A stretch of DNA of 64,000 nucleotides from Oceanispirochaeta crateris (GTDB taxonomy: Bacteria > Spirochaetota > Spirochaetia > DSM-2461). Numbering within the stretch: position 1 is the first letter of the stretch; every line of letters starts with the position of its first letter. Positions 35,760-45,223 of this stretch are shown here, piece by piece. The DNA is taken from the NCBI RefSeq assembly GCF_008329965.1, contig NZ_CP036150.1, positions 3,142,439-3,206,438 on the forward strand, written 5' to 3'. The notes beneath the pieces are model-generated. The model was not told the DNA's origin. It was given only the letters and a program-made list of their open reading frames with translations, and ran no database searches. Both the position numbers and the translations under genes were made by a program.

Positions 35760-35815
35760 GCATCATCGAAAATACAGGGCTTTTTGGTCCTAATCAAATA
35801 TTTGCGAGGTCCGGA

Positions 35816-36859
35816 ATGCTACAAAATCTGGAAGATCTGAAGAACGAATTTTCCACAGCCCTGAATGAGGTGAAAGATCAATCCTCATTGGTGAACCTGA
35901 AGGCTGATTTCCTGGGAAAAAAGGGAAAACTGAATAACATCCTCAAATCTCTGAAGGATGCCACGCCAGAAGTTCGAAAAACTCTGGGGATGAAATCTAA
36001 CCAGCTCAAAGAAACGATACTGGCTGACATAGAGAAAAAGATGACAGCTTTGGAGCTCTTTGAGATCAATGAAAGACTTAAAAAGAACTGGCAGGATATT
36101 ACTTACCGTTCGTCACTTCGGGATCAGGGGCTGACTGCGGCAGGGTATCATCCTGTGACGATCATTCAGAGAGAAATCGAAGATATTTTTACATCCATGG
36201 GTTTTGAGATCCTCGATGGTCCTCATATCGAAAATGAATACTATAACTTTGAAGCATTGAACATTCCCGATACCCATCCGGCAAGAGACATGCAGGATAC
36301 GTTCTGGTTTAAAGACATGAAGCATCTTTTGAGAACCCATACATCTTGTATTCAGGCTCGTGGCATGGAGAAGAGAACTCCTCCTTTTAAATTCATCGGG
36401 CCTGGAAAAGTATTTCGCTGTGAAGCGACCGATGCCTCTCATGAGGCTGCCTTTCATCAGTTGGAAGGGATGATGGTAGGCAAGGATATATCTGTTGCCA
36501 ACTTGATTTACTTCATGAAAACACTCCTGAGTGAAATCTTTAGAAAAGAGGTCAATGTGAGACTTCGTCCGGGGTTCTTTCCTTTTGTAGAACCCGGATT
36601 TGAACTAGATATCGAGTGTCTTATTTGCGGCGGTTCGGGTTGTTCTGTTTGTAAACAGTCCGGATGGGTTGAACTTCTTCCCTGCGGGATGGTCCATCCC
36701 AATGTCTTAAGACATGGGAATGTTAATCCCGATGAATACAATGGATTCGCCTTTGGTCTGGGATTAGACCGGCTGGTCATGATGCGTTACGGTATCGATG
36801 ATATCCGGCACCTTCATAGCGGAAACCTTTCTTTCGTTTCTCAGTTCAAAACATTTTAA
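35816..36859 (+). CDS. pheS: Phenylalanine--tRNA ligase alpha subunit
   Basis: A 347-residue class II synthetase subunit. The N-terminal coiled-coil arm is followed by the catalytic core with HPARDMQDTFW, LLRTHTS and the C-terminal GFAFGLGLDRLVMM motif 3; FFPFVEPGFELD marks the Phe pocket. A Cys-rich insertion (CLICGGSGCSVC) near residue 275 may bind zinc and is unusual in length and pattern but occurs in some bacterial PheS. GAGGT lies six bases before ATG. It is expressed from the attenuated promoter upstream. Confidence 0.97.
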   Translation: MLQNLEDLKNEFSTALNEVKDQSSLVNLKADFLGKKGKLNNILKSLKDATPEVRKTLGMKSNQLKETILADIEKKMTALELFEINERLKKNWQDITYRSSLRDQGLTAAGYHPVTIIQREIEDIFTSMGFEILDGPHIENEYYNFEALNIPDTHPARDMQDTFWFKDMKHLLRTHTSCIQARGMEKRTPPFKFIGPGKVFRCEATDASHEAAFHQLEGMMVGKDISVANLIYFMKTLLSEIFRKEVNVRLRPGFFPFVEPGFELDIECLICGGSGCSVCKQSGWVELLPCGMVHPNVLRHGNVNPDEYNGFAFGLGLDRLVMMRYGIDDIRHLHSGNLSFVSQFKTF

Positions 36860-36873
36860 TTCAAGGAAGCACC

Positions 36874-39288
36874 ATGTATATATCAATAGAATGGATCAAA
36901 GATTTTGTAGATCTTCCCGAGATCAGCCCCGAAAAACTAGCCGAACGTTTCACCATGGCCACCTGTGAAGTAGATGATGTTCTGACCACAGGGGAACTGC
37001 TGAAACGAGTGCGTGTCGTAGAGATCACTCAAGTGGAGGACCATCCCGATTCCGACCATCTTCATTTGGTTCGGTTTACAGACGGTAAAGAAGAGCGTCA
37101 GGTTGTTTGCGGAGCTCCCAACGTGGCTGTGGGTAAAAAGGTTCCTTTTGCTCCATTGGGAACAACTTTTTCCGGTGGATTTACTCTGACCCCCAAGAAA
37201 ATCCGGGGCATTGTTTCCGAGGGCATGCTCTGCAGTGAAACAGAACTGGAGATAGGGGATGATGACTCCGGGCTTAAAATCTTTCCGGATGATGCCCCTC
37301 TTGGACAATCAGTAGGCGATTATATTGGTCAGAAAAATGACATCCTCTTTGACATAGATAACAAATCCATCACCCACCGACCCGACCTTTGGGGGCATTA
37401 TGGAATGGCGCGTGAGTTTGCCGCGGTTTTTGGAAACCCCTTAAAGGATATCTGGAATTCTGAATGGGAGAAGACCATCCGGTCTTGGATGAACGATGAA
37501 AAACCACCGGTAAGCATCTCGGTAGATCCCGATTCAGCCAATCTTGGGTTCACTGGGATTTCCATGGATAATATCACAGTCAAAAATAGCCCGCAATGGA
37601 TGCAGGACCGTTTGAATGCCTGCGGTATGAGGCCCATCAATAACATCGTTGATATTTCAAATTATGTCATGCTGGAATTGGGAATCCCCAATCATATTTA
37701 TGATAGAAATACAATCCGGGGAGAAGAAATCATTGTCCGCCGAGCCGGTGATGACAAAGAGTTCGTAACCCTTGACGAAGTTACAAGGGAGCTTCTCCCT
37801 ACGGATACCATGGTTTGTGATGCCCAGGGGCCCTCCGGGATTGCCGGAATCATGGGAGGACTGGACAGCAGTATTGCCGATACGACGTCCCGGATATTTA
37901 TAGAAGTAGCCAACTGGAAGGATTCGGAAGTCCGCAGGACAGCCACCAGATTGGGTCTCAGGACCGATGCTCTGCAACGCTATGAGAAGTCTCTGGATTC
38001 ACAGCTTCTAGAAAGAACCCTGCTTCGCTTGGTTGAACTGGTTCGGGAGAGCTGTCCAGAAGCTAAGGTGAGAGGCTCTGTTGTCATGGCAAATATGCCT
38101 GAATACAGCCCCATGGTTATCAATGTCAGTCCTCAGCGGATTTGCCATGTTCTGGGAAAGGATGTTCCTGCCGACGAGATTGTCAAAATTCTAAGAGCCC
38201 TGGATTTTACTGTTGTTCAATCAGAGACGGGTCTATCTGTGACAGTCCCCTCTTACAGGGCCACAAAAGACATTGAATGTGATGCGGATATCATCGAGGA
38301 GATTGGACGGGTTATCGGGTATGACAATATTACTCCCGAATCTCCTTTGAATACCATATCGGCGGTCAGGCTGTCAGAAGCCAAGGTGAAAAGCCGAAAG
38401 ATTCAGGATTTTATGGTCAACCGGGTAGGTGCCCTTGAGATCATGACCTATCCCATGGTAGGTGAGAAGCTTTTGGATCAGGCTTACTGGCCCGTAAAAA
38501 ATGAATCTTTAGTTCTGGTGAATGCCATGAGTCCTGAATCAGATAGGATGAGACCTTCGTTGATTCCCAGTCTGATGGCTTCTACGGCTCTGAATCAGAA
38601 GAGTTACAGCTCTTTTAGAATGTTTGAACTGGGACGGAGTTATCAGGAAGATACCAAGGAATTCTCCAATGAACGCTATCAGTTTGGTTTTGTGGCTTTT
38701 GATAAAAAGAAGTCCCCCTACCTGGAAGTGGCCAATGCCATGGAAGAACTTTTAAATTCCCTGAATATTTCCTTCCGCATGGTTCCCGGGGCAAATGACC
38801 GGAATCCCTTATACCCTCAGAACTGGGAAGGTCTTCATCCCTACGAAACCATGGATATTCAGATCATGGGTAAGAGTCGGGGATATATTGGAACCATTCA
38901 CCCTCTGGTCTGCAGAAATTTCAAGATCAAGGGCCAGTTGGTCATCGCCGTATTGGACCTCACAGACTTTCAGGATCAGAGGATGAAGGATAAGACCAGG
39001 TACCAACCCTTAGACAGATTTCCTTCTTCTTTGTTTGACTGTACTGTCCTGGCTGACGCTCAGACTCCTGTGGAGGATGTGGTGAAAGCCTTAAAGACCA
39101 TGAAGATGAAAGAATTGGACTGGGTTAAAGTGGCCGATGTGTTTGTTATGTCAGAAGAACAAAAGGCTGTTACCTTAAGGATGTCTTTCAAGGATCCGGA
39201 AAAAACACTGGCAGGTGATTTTATCAAAGAGGCCGAAGACCTGGCGGTGAAGACCCTGGAGAGCAAAGGATTTCCATTAAAAGTTTAA
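36874..39288 (+). CDS. pheT: Phenylalanine--tRNA ligase beta subunit
   Basis: An 804-residue subunit of the alpha2-beta2 enzyme. It begins MYISIEWIKDFVDLP, has an EMAP-II-like tRNA-binding domain (about 40-150, with DHPDSDHLHLV and GAPNV), the B3/B4 editing domain, B5 and the catalytic-like domain, and ends in the ferredoxin-fold anticodon-binding domain (RYQPLDRFPSSLFDCTV onward). Length is typical. AAGGA lies eight bases before ATG and the gene starts 14 bp after pheS, so the two form one operon. Confidence 0.97.
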   Translation: MYISIEWIKDFVDLPEISPEKLAERFTMATCEVDDVLTTGELLKRVRVVEITQVEDHPDSDHLHLVRFTDGKEERQVVCGAPNVAVGKKVPFAPLGTTFSGGFTLTPKKIRGIVSEGMLCSETELEIGDDDSGLKIFPDDAPLGQSVGDYIGQKNDILFDIDNKSITHRPDLWGHYGMAREFAAVFGNPLKDIWNSEWEKTIRSWMNDEKPPVSISVDPDSANLGFTGISMDNITVKNSPQWMQDRLNACGMRPINNIVDISNYVMLELGIPNHIYDRNTIRGEEIIVRRAGDDKEFVTLDEVTRELLPTDTMVCDAQGPSGIAGIMGGLDSSIADTTSRIFIEVANWKDSEVRRTATRLGLRTDALQRYEKSLDSQLLERTLLRLVELVRESCPEAKVRGSVVMANMPEYSPMVINVSPQRICHVLGKDVPADEIVKILRALDFTVVQSETGLSVTVPSYRATKDIECDADIIEEIGRVIGYDNITPESPLNTISAVRLSEAKVKSRKIQDFMVNRVGALEIMTYPMVGEKLLDQAYWPVKNESLVLVNAMSPESDRMRPSLIPSLMASTALNQKSYSSFRMFELGRSYQEDTKEFSNERYQFGFVAFDKKKSPYLEVANAMEELLNSLNISFRMVPGANDRNPLYPQNWEGLHPYETMDIQIMGKSRGYIGTIHPLVCRNFKIKGQLVIAVLDLTDFQDQRMKDKTRYQPLDRFPSSLFDCTVLADAQTPVEDVVKALKTMKMKELDWVKVADVFVMSEEQKAVTLRMSFKDPEKTLAGDFIKEAEDLAVKTLESKGFPLKV

Positions 39289-39305
39289 AATCATGTGAGC
39301 TGATA

Positions 39306-39348
39306 AGGGTAAGAAGCCAAAATGCATCTTACCCTAATCATCTTTTTT
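39306..39348 (+). terminator. Possible terminator after pheT
   Basis: AGGGTAAGA (39306-39314) pairs with TCTTACCCT (39327-39335) around a 12-base loop; a six-T run follows after seven bases. The gap before the T run makes it imperfect. It lies between convergent genes and its downstream arm overlaps the stop of the facing gene. Confidence 0.5.
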
Positions 39349-39930
39349 GAGGAGACTGGTGGATGAAATACTGCCCATCAGAGCAAAACCCTCCACCTCT
39401 ATGCGGGGGCCCGATGGATCAGATTCAACCCGGTTTTCAATGGCACCCATGAAGGGGAGGCCAGTAGTGTTGACCTGTACTCCAGGGGGAAATTTCAATT
39501 CTATACTGCCCATGACGGCACAGGCCTGAATCCTGACCGTCTTGCGGGGGAACCGGGCTTCTCTGAAATCTAGAATCTGGCTTCCCAAGAGGGCACAAAC
39601 TTCCAGTTTTTCAGGAACATTCCAGATTCCTGTTCTTAAGTTACTACCCATAAGAGAGAAATAGTTCTCTTTTTTCTTGCCGGTCCCGCTATGATACCTG
39701 CTGCCTTTTTCATCATCCTTCTCTTTGTTTCCGGAACTTTCCGGGGTAGGGAGGTCTTCTACAAGGGAGATGATTTTGCTCTTCTCTTCCGTTTCATATA
39801 GATTTTTAAGACGGTTTTCCAGAGATTCAATGCTGATATGCCCATGAGCATAACTCCACTGAAGCCGTTCTTCTGCTTCCTTTCGAAGAGTTGAAATATC
39901 AATAGACATGTAATCATCGATCATAGACAT
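39334..39930 (-). CDS. DUF1707/LiaF-like protein
   Basis: A 198-residue soluble protein. Residues 1-55 form a SHOCT/DUF1707-like helical domain (RKEAEERLQWSYAHGHISIESLENRL), followed by a charged linker (about 60-90). Residues 95-198 match the C-terminal beta domain of LiaF and cell-wall stress response proteins, with repeated MGS/LGS turns (SLMGSN, ALLGSQ, AVMGSI, ALMGSI). No membrane helix is present, unlike typical LiaF. A role in envelope stress sensing is inferred only from the family. GGAG lies seven bases before ATG. Confidence 0.75.
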   Translation of the reverse strand: MSMIDDYMSIDISTLRKEAEERLQWSYAHGHISIESLENRLKNLYETEEKSKIISLVEDLPTPESSGNKEKDDEKGSRYHSGTGKKKENYFSLMGSNLRTGIWNVPEKLEVCALLGSQILDFREARFPRKTVRIQACAVMGSIELKFPPGVQVNTTGLPFMGAIENRVESDPSGPRIEVEGFALMGSISSTSLLKKDD

Positions 39931-40012
39931 GGGTTACTCCGGTAAAAAATGGGGTTTTGGATTTAATCTATTATAACATCCCGAGACCGATAATGTTATG
40001 AAAGTTCACGAA

Positions 40013-40738
40013 TCAGTCCTTGTAGAGTTCATTCCCTGCCTTTAAGAAGAGAGTGGCGATGGTTTCCTTTCCGTTTGTGTCCACATTCAGAGCGTCGTCT
40101 CCAAAGCCGAGGTTATTCAAAAGCTGTAGGATCATGACGAGGCCCAAACCGGCTCCTTCACTGTAGTCTTCCAGTGCTTCATAGGCTTCGGGTATGCTAC
40201 TGTAGTTTTTCATCGTTTCAAATTTCTTATGGATACGTGTTTTTTCTTCTTCCGTAAGAGGTGTGTTATTCCTGACTCTGATGCGAAGGGTTTCATCCTT
40301 CAATTGAAAATCAATCTTGATGTAAAGACCGGCTGCCTTTTGTTTAGTATGAAACCTTTCAATTTGGCTGAAGGTGTCCTGTCTAAACGTAGAGATCCCG
40401 GTGGTGTAGTCTCCGGGACAGTGAATGTCCAAACCTTGTTCTTTAAAATATACGCGCTTTGCATTGGCTCTATTGGCATTTCCTGCCAGTTCATGTAGGC
40501 AATAGGCTACCTGATTTACTAAAAATGGTTTTTCAATTTCATCCAGATATTGTTTGAGAACACGGTCAATGTAGTCTCGTTCTCTGGAAAGGTATGAGAC
40601 AGTTTTAACTGTCAGAGTCTTAGATTCACTGATGGCATATTCAACAAGGTTTCGGCTCATGTCTGTATTGCTCGATATTTTTTTCACTATCTTATCACGG
40701 GGGAGATCTTTTGCAATTAAGTTATATTTTTTTTTCAT
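40013..40738 (-). CDS. Orphan HATPase-type ATP-binding protein
   Basis: A 241-residue protein with a GHKL ATPase fold: an N-box-like HELAGNANRANAKR near residue 85 and a G-box-like GAGLGLVMILQLL near 195. There is no His phosphoacceptor domain, no sensor and no membrane segment. The usual DxGxG box is replaced by an N-N-T-P stretch. It could be an anti-sigma-type kinase, a degenerate histidine kinase or an ATP-dependent partner protein. The ribosome site is weak. It stands on the same strand as the LiaF-like gene 82 bp downstream and may share its transcript. Confidence 0.7.
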   Translation of the reverse strand: MKKKYNLIAKDLPRDKIVKKISSNTDMSRNLVEYAISESKTLTVKTVSYLSRERDYIDRVLKQYLDEIEKPFLVNQVAYCLHELAGNANRANAKRVYFKEQGLDIHCPGDYTTGISTFRQDTFSQIERFHTKQKAAGLYIKIDFQLKDETLRIRVRNNTPLTEEEKTRIHKKFETMKNYSSIPEAYEALEDYSEGAGLGLVMILQLLNNLGFGDDALNVDTNGKETIATLFLKAGNELYKD

Positions 40739-40825
40739 TAAAAGTTACTCTAAGGGCTAAATTGATCGTTCCGACACATCCATTTATTCTTGAAAATCAG
40801 TTTTCTAAGAACCATACTCATCAGG

Positions 40826-41407
40826 ATGAGAAAGAATAAATTAGACTTTGACCAGATCACGACCCGGGGCGGGGACAGTGGTGACACTTCACTCTTTAAT
40901 GGAGAGCGGCGACGTAAAGATGACCCTCTCTTTTATCTTCTGGGAGACTTGGATGAATTCTCAAGTTCTTTAGGAGTTGTAAAGGCGGGGTTACGCCAGT
41001 TCGGGCCACTGTCAAACGATGACATTCGAAAGGTAAAGTGGTTGGCCCTTATTGAAAAAATCCAGGCAGATTTAATCATTCTGGGGGGGATGGTGGCAGA
41101 TCCTGATAATAGAAGCAAACTCAGAAACACTGCCCTGGGCGAAAAAGAGACGGTCTATTTAGAAGAGTTTCAAAAGAAGATGATGGAAATCACTCATTTT
41201 CCAAGAGAGTTTATCCATCCGGGAGAAACCATTTATTCCGCCTGGATTGATGTGTCCAGGACGGTCTGTCGCCGTTGTGAGCGCCAGATTGTCAGTCTGA
41301 TCAGGAATGGTGTGATGACTCATCTCATTCCAGGCCAGGTGTATTTGAACAGACTTTCGGATCTACTTTTTGTTTCGGCCCGGTACTGGGAACAAGTCGT
41401 AGACTGA
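40826..41407 (+). CDS. PduO-type cob(I)alamin adenosyltransferase
   Basis: A 193-residue enzyme that makes adenosylcobalamin. The N-terminal TRGGDSGDTSLFNGERRRKDDP aligns with the ATP-binding motif of the PduO class, and the C-terminal SRTVCRRCERQIVSL and LNRLSDLLFVSAR helices are characteristic. The second residue of TRTGDKGTT-type motifs is altered, as in some subfamilies. ATG 40826 begins the family-like N-terminus but lacks a good ribosome site; an in-frame TTG at 40790 is the alternative. It has no neighbouring B12-dependent enzyme or cobalamin riboswitch in view. Confidence 0.85.
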   Translation: MRKNKLDFDQITTRGGDSGDTSLFNGERRRKDDPLFYLLGDLDEFSSSLGVVKAGLRQFGPLSNDDIRKVKWLALIEKIQADLIILGGMVADPDNRSKLRNTALGEKETVYLEEFQKKMMEITHFPREFIHPGETIYSAWIDVSRTVCRRCERQIVSLIRNGVMTHLIPGQVYLNRLSDLLFVSARYWEQVVD

Positions 41408-41417
41408 TTCTTTACAA

Positions 41418-42155
41418 TTATGACAACAGTTCGGGAAGCATGGTCTGAGCCGCCAGACGGGCTCCTGCACTATTCAGATGTGCCCCATCTATGGTCAACA
41501 TCAGATTTCGCTCCTGGCAAAGGACTTCTTCCCCCTCTGTTTCAAGACGTTGGCTGTCCTTGCCCAGATCTTCGGGAGTTCGGAACAGGTAGGATGACCC
41601 CGGTTGTGAGGGCCTCAGCTCATTTTCGAATATAAGGCCCCAATCCAGACAACGACAGTCAAAGATGGCTCCATTAAAATGATTACAGCATTCCTTAATG
41701 ATGCGGTTATACTCCTGTCTTTGTCGGTTGAGTGATGAGGATAGATCTTCACCAAGGCAGGGAATTGTGCAGAAAAGAATTTCGGGGATCTTCATATCGA
41801 AGGCCTTGGAGAGAGTCATTTTAACAGTTTCCCTGAAGGCCTGGGCATTGTCTGCCGGGACAGAGCCATGGCGCTTTAGTTTTCTTATGAAGGGGTCCCA
41901 CTCCGGTCCCATGGATTGCATATAGGGGAGGAGAATGTCGTTTGCTCCTCCCCCGAGGATCATCTTTTCAGGCTGTGAGCTTTCTTTTAGAGTAGCCGCC
42001 ATTTTCAGACGAATCCCTTCCATTGTAAATCCATTAACACCGGCATTGATGAGTGAGTGTTCTGCCATCTGGGGTTCTTTTTTTAGAACTTCCACAAAAC
42101 TACAACCCAGATTTCCTGCTGTCAGACTGTCTCCCAGAAATAAATACTGCGCCAT
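41418..42155 (-). CDS. SGNH/GDSL-family hydrolase
   Basis: A 245-residue hydrolase with all SGNH blocks: GDSLTAG with Ser near residue 10, the Gly of AGVNG, GGGANDIL with Asn, and the Asp-Gly-Ala-His dyad at 223-226. It has no signal peptide, so it is cytoplasmic. The ester or acyl substrate is unknown. GGAGGAGG lies inside the end of sbcC, 2 bp upstream, so it is the last gene of the long minus-strand run. Confidence 0.85.
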   Translation of the reverse strand: MAQYLFLGDSLTAGNLGCSFVEVLKKEPQMAEHSLINAGVNGFTMEGIRLKMAATLKESSQPEKMILGGGANDILLPYMQSMGPEWDPFIRKLKRHGSVPADNAQAFRETVKMTLSKAFDMKIPEILFCTIPCLGEDLSSSLNRQRQEYNRIIKECCNHFNGAIFDCRCLDWGLIFENELRPSQPGSSYLFRTPEDLGKDSQRLETEGEEVLCQERNLMLTIDGAHLNSAGARLAAQTMLPELLS

Positions 42156-42157
42156 GG

Positions 42158-45100
42158 TCAGGCCTCCTCCTTTCTTTTCCAGCTACTCTGTATCCGGCTT
42201 CCCAGTTCATCATCCCGGCTGACTCTGAGCCATACATCCAGATCCTGCTGCAGGTCTTCTACGTGGGATATCAGTCCAATAATTCGCCCTTCCCTGCTCA
42301 ATTGGCGTAATGAAGCCATCACTGTCTCCAGGGAGGCGCTGTCCAGGGAGCCAAATCCTTCATCCAGAAAAAAGAAGCTTCCCTTGCCGCGGCCGGTTTG
42401 TTCGGCCAGAGCCAGTGCCAGGCAGAGAGCTGCCTGAAAGGTCTGCCCTCCCGAGAGTGTTTTAATATGCCTGAGCCTGCCTTCGTTTAGAAAGTCTCTG
42501 ACCAGAATTTGATTATCCTGAAAAACCAGTTCCAGGCTTCTGTTGCTCATTGAAGAGAATCGAATGTTTGCCAACTGACAGAGTTCGTTGAGGTAGACGG
42601 CTGCAATGAATTCCACAAACTTTCTTCCCTTGAACAAAGAGGCCATCTCCTTGAGATTATCGAGGCGGATTTTCTGTTTTTCCAGGGAGAGAGCGAGGGT
42701 CCTTTTCTGATCGAGCTTTATCTTCAGGTCCTCTCTTTGTGTTTTTAGGGCTCCCACCCTGCGTTGATCCTGCAGAATTGAGAACTCTAATTCATTTAGG
42801 CTGTTTTTCAATTCCAGAGGGTCCGCCTGAATCTCATTTTTCCCCTGCAAGGCTACTGTGATCTTTTTCTTTTTTTCTCCCAGGAGCTGCACTGCATTGT
42901 AATAGGTTTCAATGATCTTTCTTTCCTTCTCATCATCCGGAGGCTGTGAGAGTATCTTTTCAATTCTTTCCAGGCTGGGAGACTCTTCAGATTGCATTTT
43001 TTCTGCAATGCTTTGTTCTAGAAGGGATTTTTCTTTTCTGTTGTTCTGCAAGGATATTTCCAGAGAATATTTCTCATTCCTGAGGATCTGTAACTCCTCT
43101 TCTTTCGCTCTTCTAGACGATTTAAGGCTCTGATAATCCCGGTTGAGGTCTTCAAGTCTTGTATTCAGATCTTCCAGTTGACCCGATGGGAGCTCCTGTC
43201 TATGTTCAGGGATAATTTTGCTCTCCAGAGTTCTCATTTGAAGGGTTATGCTCTTCAGCTCGGCGTGAATTTTAGTCTTTTCATTTTCTCTGTTGTGTAG
43301 CTTACTTCCTGATTCTCTTGTTTTTTGTTCCAGAGCCCTGCGCTTCTTTCGAAGATCCTTTAATCTATTCTTGCTGGCAGCAAGGTCTTTTTCCAACTGT
43401 AATAATTGATCCTTGTTATCCCGGTCATAGTCTTTCCAAATGAACTCATTATTGAGTGTCATTTTCTCTGCTTTCATATTTTTGAGGAGAGCCTGTTGTT
43501 TTTCTTCTTCGGATTCCAGGTGTTCCAGGCGGTTTAAGACCTCAAGGATACCTTCCTTCTTTGTCTGCACCTCGTTCTGTGAGACCCTTAAGACCTCTTC
43601 TGCCTCATCAATGCTTGCTTCTTGGGCTGTGGAAATCACTTCAGGATGATGAGTGGCTCCGCAAAGAGGGCAGGGCTTACCTTCCTGTAGGGACTCTGCC
43701 ATTTCCGCAAGGAGTTTCAGATGGTATTGACGGCCCTTTCGCTCTTCTAGAGAGTTTCGTTTTTTTTCCAGTTCATCCGCTTCTTTTTGTAAGACCTCCA
43801 TCAGTTTTTCCTTGAGGATCGAAGCTGTATCTTCGGGTTGAATCCTCACATCAGGAATAAGCTCTTTTAGTCGGGACAGAGAGCTTCTCTTCTGTTCCTG
43901 TGTTTCTTTGATGTTTTCATTCTGATTAAGGAGGCGCTCTTTTAGAAAGGAAGAGCGGCTGTACCAGTCCTGAAGTGGCTTGATTTGCTCTCCTGTCTCA
44001 ACTTTTTCTTCGATGGACACAATTTCCTGATCCAAATTTTCCAGATGCAGTATCATTTCATTATGTTCTGATTCCAATCCTTTCATGGATTGTTCCAGTT
44101 CTTTCAAAACTAAGACTGATCGCTCTTTTAGCTCCTGCATCTCTTTGTACTTCACTGCGGATTCAAGAGAGTCCCTGGTTTTGATCAGGTCTCCATATTG
44201 TTCCTGATCTTTCAGTAGTCTCTGCCAGTAGGCTTCCTGTTTTTTCAGAGACTGTTCGGCGGATGATATCTCTGAGGTCAAATCCTCTTTTTTCTGAAGG
44301 ATTTCCTGGTTCTGGCGGGTCAACTCTTTTTGGCGGGTCAGGTCTTGAGAAAAGAGTCTGTCCAGACGGCGGAATTGTACAAGCTCCTCTTCTTTCCGGC
44401 GGATCTCATCCCTGCGGGATTCCATTTCAAGTAGATCCTTTTCAATCTCTGAGAGTTCCTGTTTCAGGCTTAAGATTTCTTCCAATTCCTTCAATTGATC
44501 TGCCTGTTTCTTTCTGTCCGAAGTTTTTTGGATGATCACTTCATTGAGGAGGTCTAATTCCTGATCCATTGTTTCTAAATTTTCAGGAGACAGGCCCTGA
44601 AGATCATCCAGTTTTCCTTCTAAAAAGGAGCATTCCTCGCGGCATCGGGCCAGCAAAACAGAGGTTTTGGATGAGAGATTGAATCGTTCCAGCCCAAAGA
44701 GTGTTTCAATCATACCAGTTCTACCCGAGGGGGGGAGCATGATGAATTCCTGAAATTTGCCCTGGGGAATGATCACCGTTTTTCTGAAGTGTTCATAACT
44801 GAGACCCATGACTGCTTCAGCGGAGATTCCTCCCCGGATTCCTTCGTCTGGTAGGGGGACCCATTGAGAGTCTTTTTTAATATACCCTGAGCGTTCGGGA
44901 CTCTGGACTTTATTGAAGTCTTTTTTATGTCTCTTTGCGGTCACTGTAAAGCGGTAGACTTCATTGTTATGGTTAAACTCAAAGTCTATATAGAGAGAGG
45001 AGGACTGGAGGTTCATGATATTGTAGCCTCTTTGTTCCTTCTCATTGAGTCTTTCGATTTGACCGTACAGTGCGTAGGTCATGGATTCTAATATGGCTGA

Positions 45101-45223
45101 TTTCCCACTTCCAACAGAGCCAAATACTCCGAACAGCCCTGCTTCACTGAGGGTCTGAAAGTCAATGATCTGCCGGGTTCTGTAGGAATAAACACCTTCT
45201 AGAGTGAGTTTCAATGGAATCAT
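42158..45223 (-). CDS. sbcC: Exonuclease subunit SbcC
   Basis: A 1021-residue SMC-like ATPase that works with SbcD on hairpin and double-strand DNA ends. The Walker A motif GSVGSGKSAI is near the N-terminus, two long coiled coils flank a zinc hook GKPCPLCG in the centre (about residue 518), and the C-terminal part has the signature LSGGQTFQAAL and Walker B FFFLDEGFGSLD. It overlaps sbcD by 4 nt. Confidence 0.96.
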   Translation of the reverse strand: MIPLKLTLEGVYSYRTRQIIDFQTLSEAGLFGVFGSVGSGKSAILESMTYALYGQIERLNEKEQRGYNIMNLQSSSLYIDFEFNHNNEVYRFTVTAKRHKKDFNKVQSPERSGYIKKDSQWVPLPDEGIRGGISAEAVMGLSYEHFRKTVIIPQGKFQEFIMLPPSGRTGMIETLFGLERFNLSSKTSVLLARCREECSFLEGKLDDLQGLSPENLETMDQELDLLNEVIIQKTSDRKKQADQLKELEEILSLKQELSEIEKDLLEMESRRDEIRRKEEELVQFRRLDRLFSQDLTRQKELTRQNQEILQKKEDLTSEISSAEQSLKKQEAYWQRLLKDQEQYGDLIKTRDSLESAVKYKEMQELKERSVLVLKELEQSMKGLESEHNEMILHLENLDQEIVSIEEKVETGEQIKPLQDWYSRSSFLKERLLNQNENIKETQEQKRSSLSRLKELIPDVRIQPEDTASILKEKLMEVLQKEADELEKKRNSLEERKGRQYHLKLLAEMAESLQEGKPCPLCGATHHPEVISTAQEASIDEAEEVLRVSQNEVQTKKEGILEVLNRLEHLESEEEKQQALLKNMKAEKMTLNNEFIWKDYDRDNKDQLLQLEKDLAASKNRLKDLRKKRRALEQKTRESGSKLHNRENEKTKIHAELKSITLQMRTLESKIIPEHRQELPSGQLEDLNTRLEDLNRDYQSLKSSRRAKEEELQILRNEKYSLEISLQNNRKEKSLLEQSIAEKMQSEESPSLERIEKILSQPPDDEKERKIIETYYNAVQLLGEKKKKITVALQGKNEIQADPLELKNSLNELEFSILQDQRRVGALKTQREDLKIKLDQKRTLALSLEKQKIRLDNLKEMASLFKGRKFVEFIAAVYLNELCQLANIRFSSMSNRSLELVFQDNQILVRDFLNEGRLRHIKTLSGGQTFQAALCLALALAEQTGRGKGSFFFLDEGFGSLDSASLETVMASLRQLSREGRIIGLISHVEDLQQDLDVWLRVSRDDELGSRIQSSWKRKEEA

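Noticed and set aside
35600-35815. A T-box riboswitch upstream of pheST
   Set aside because: No T-box consensus, specifier loop or tRNA-acceptor bulge was found; the Phe-rich reading frame and terminator explain the region better.
40739-40825. A cobalamin riboswitch before the adenosyltransferase
   Set aside because: The intergenic region is too short and lacks the B12-box.
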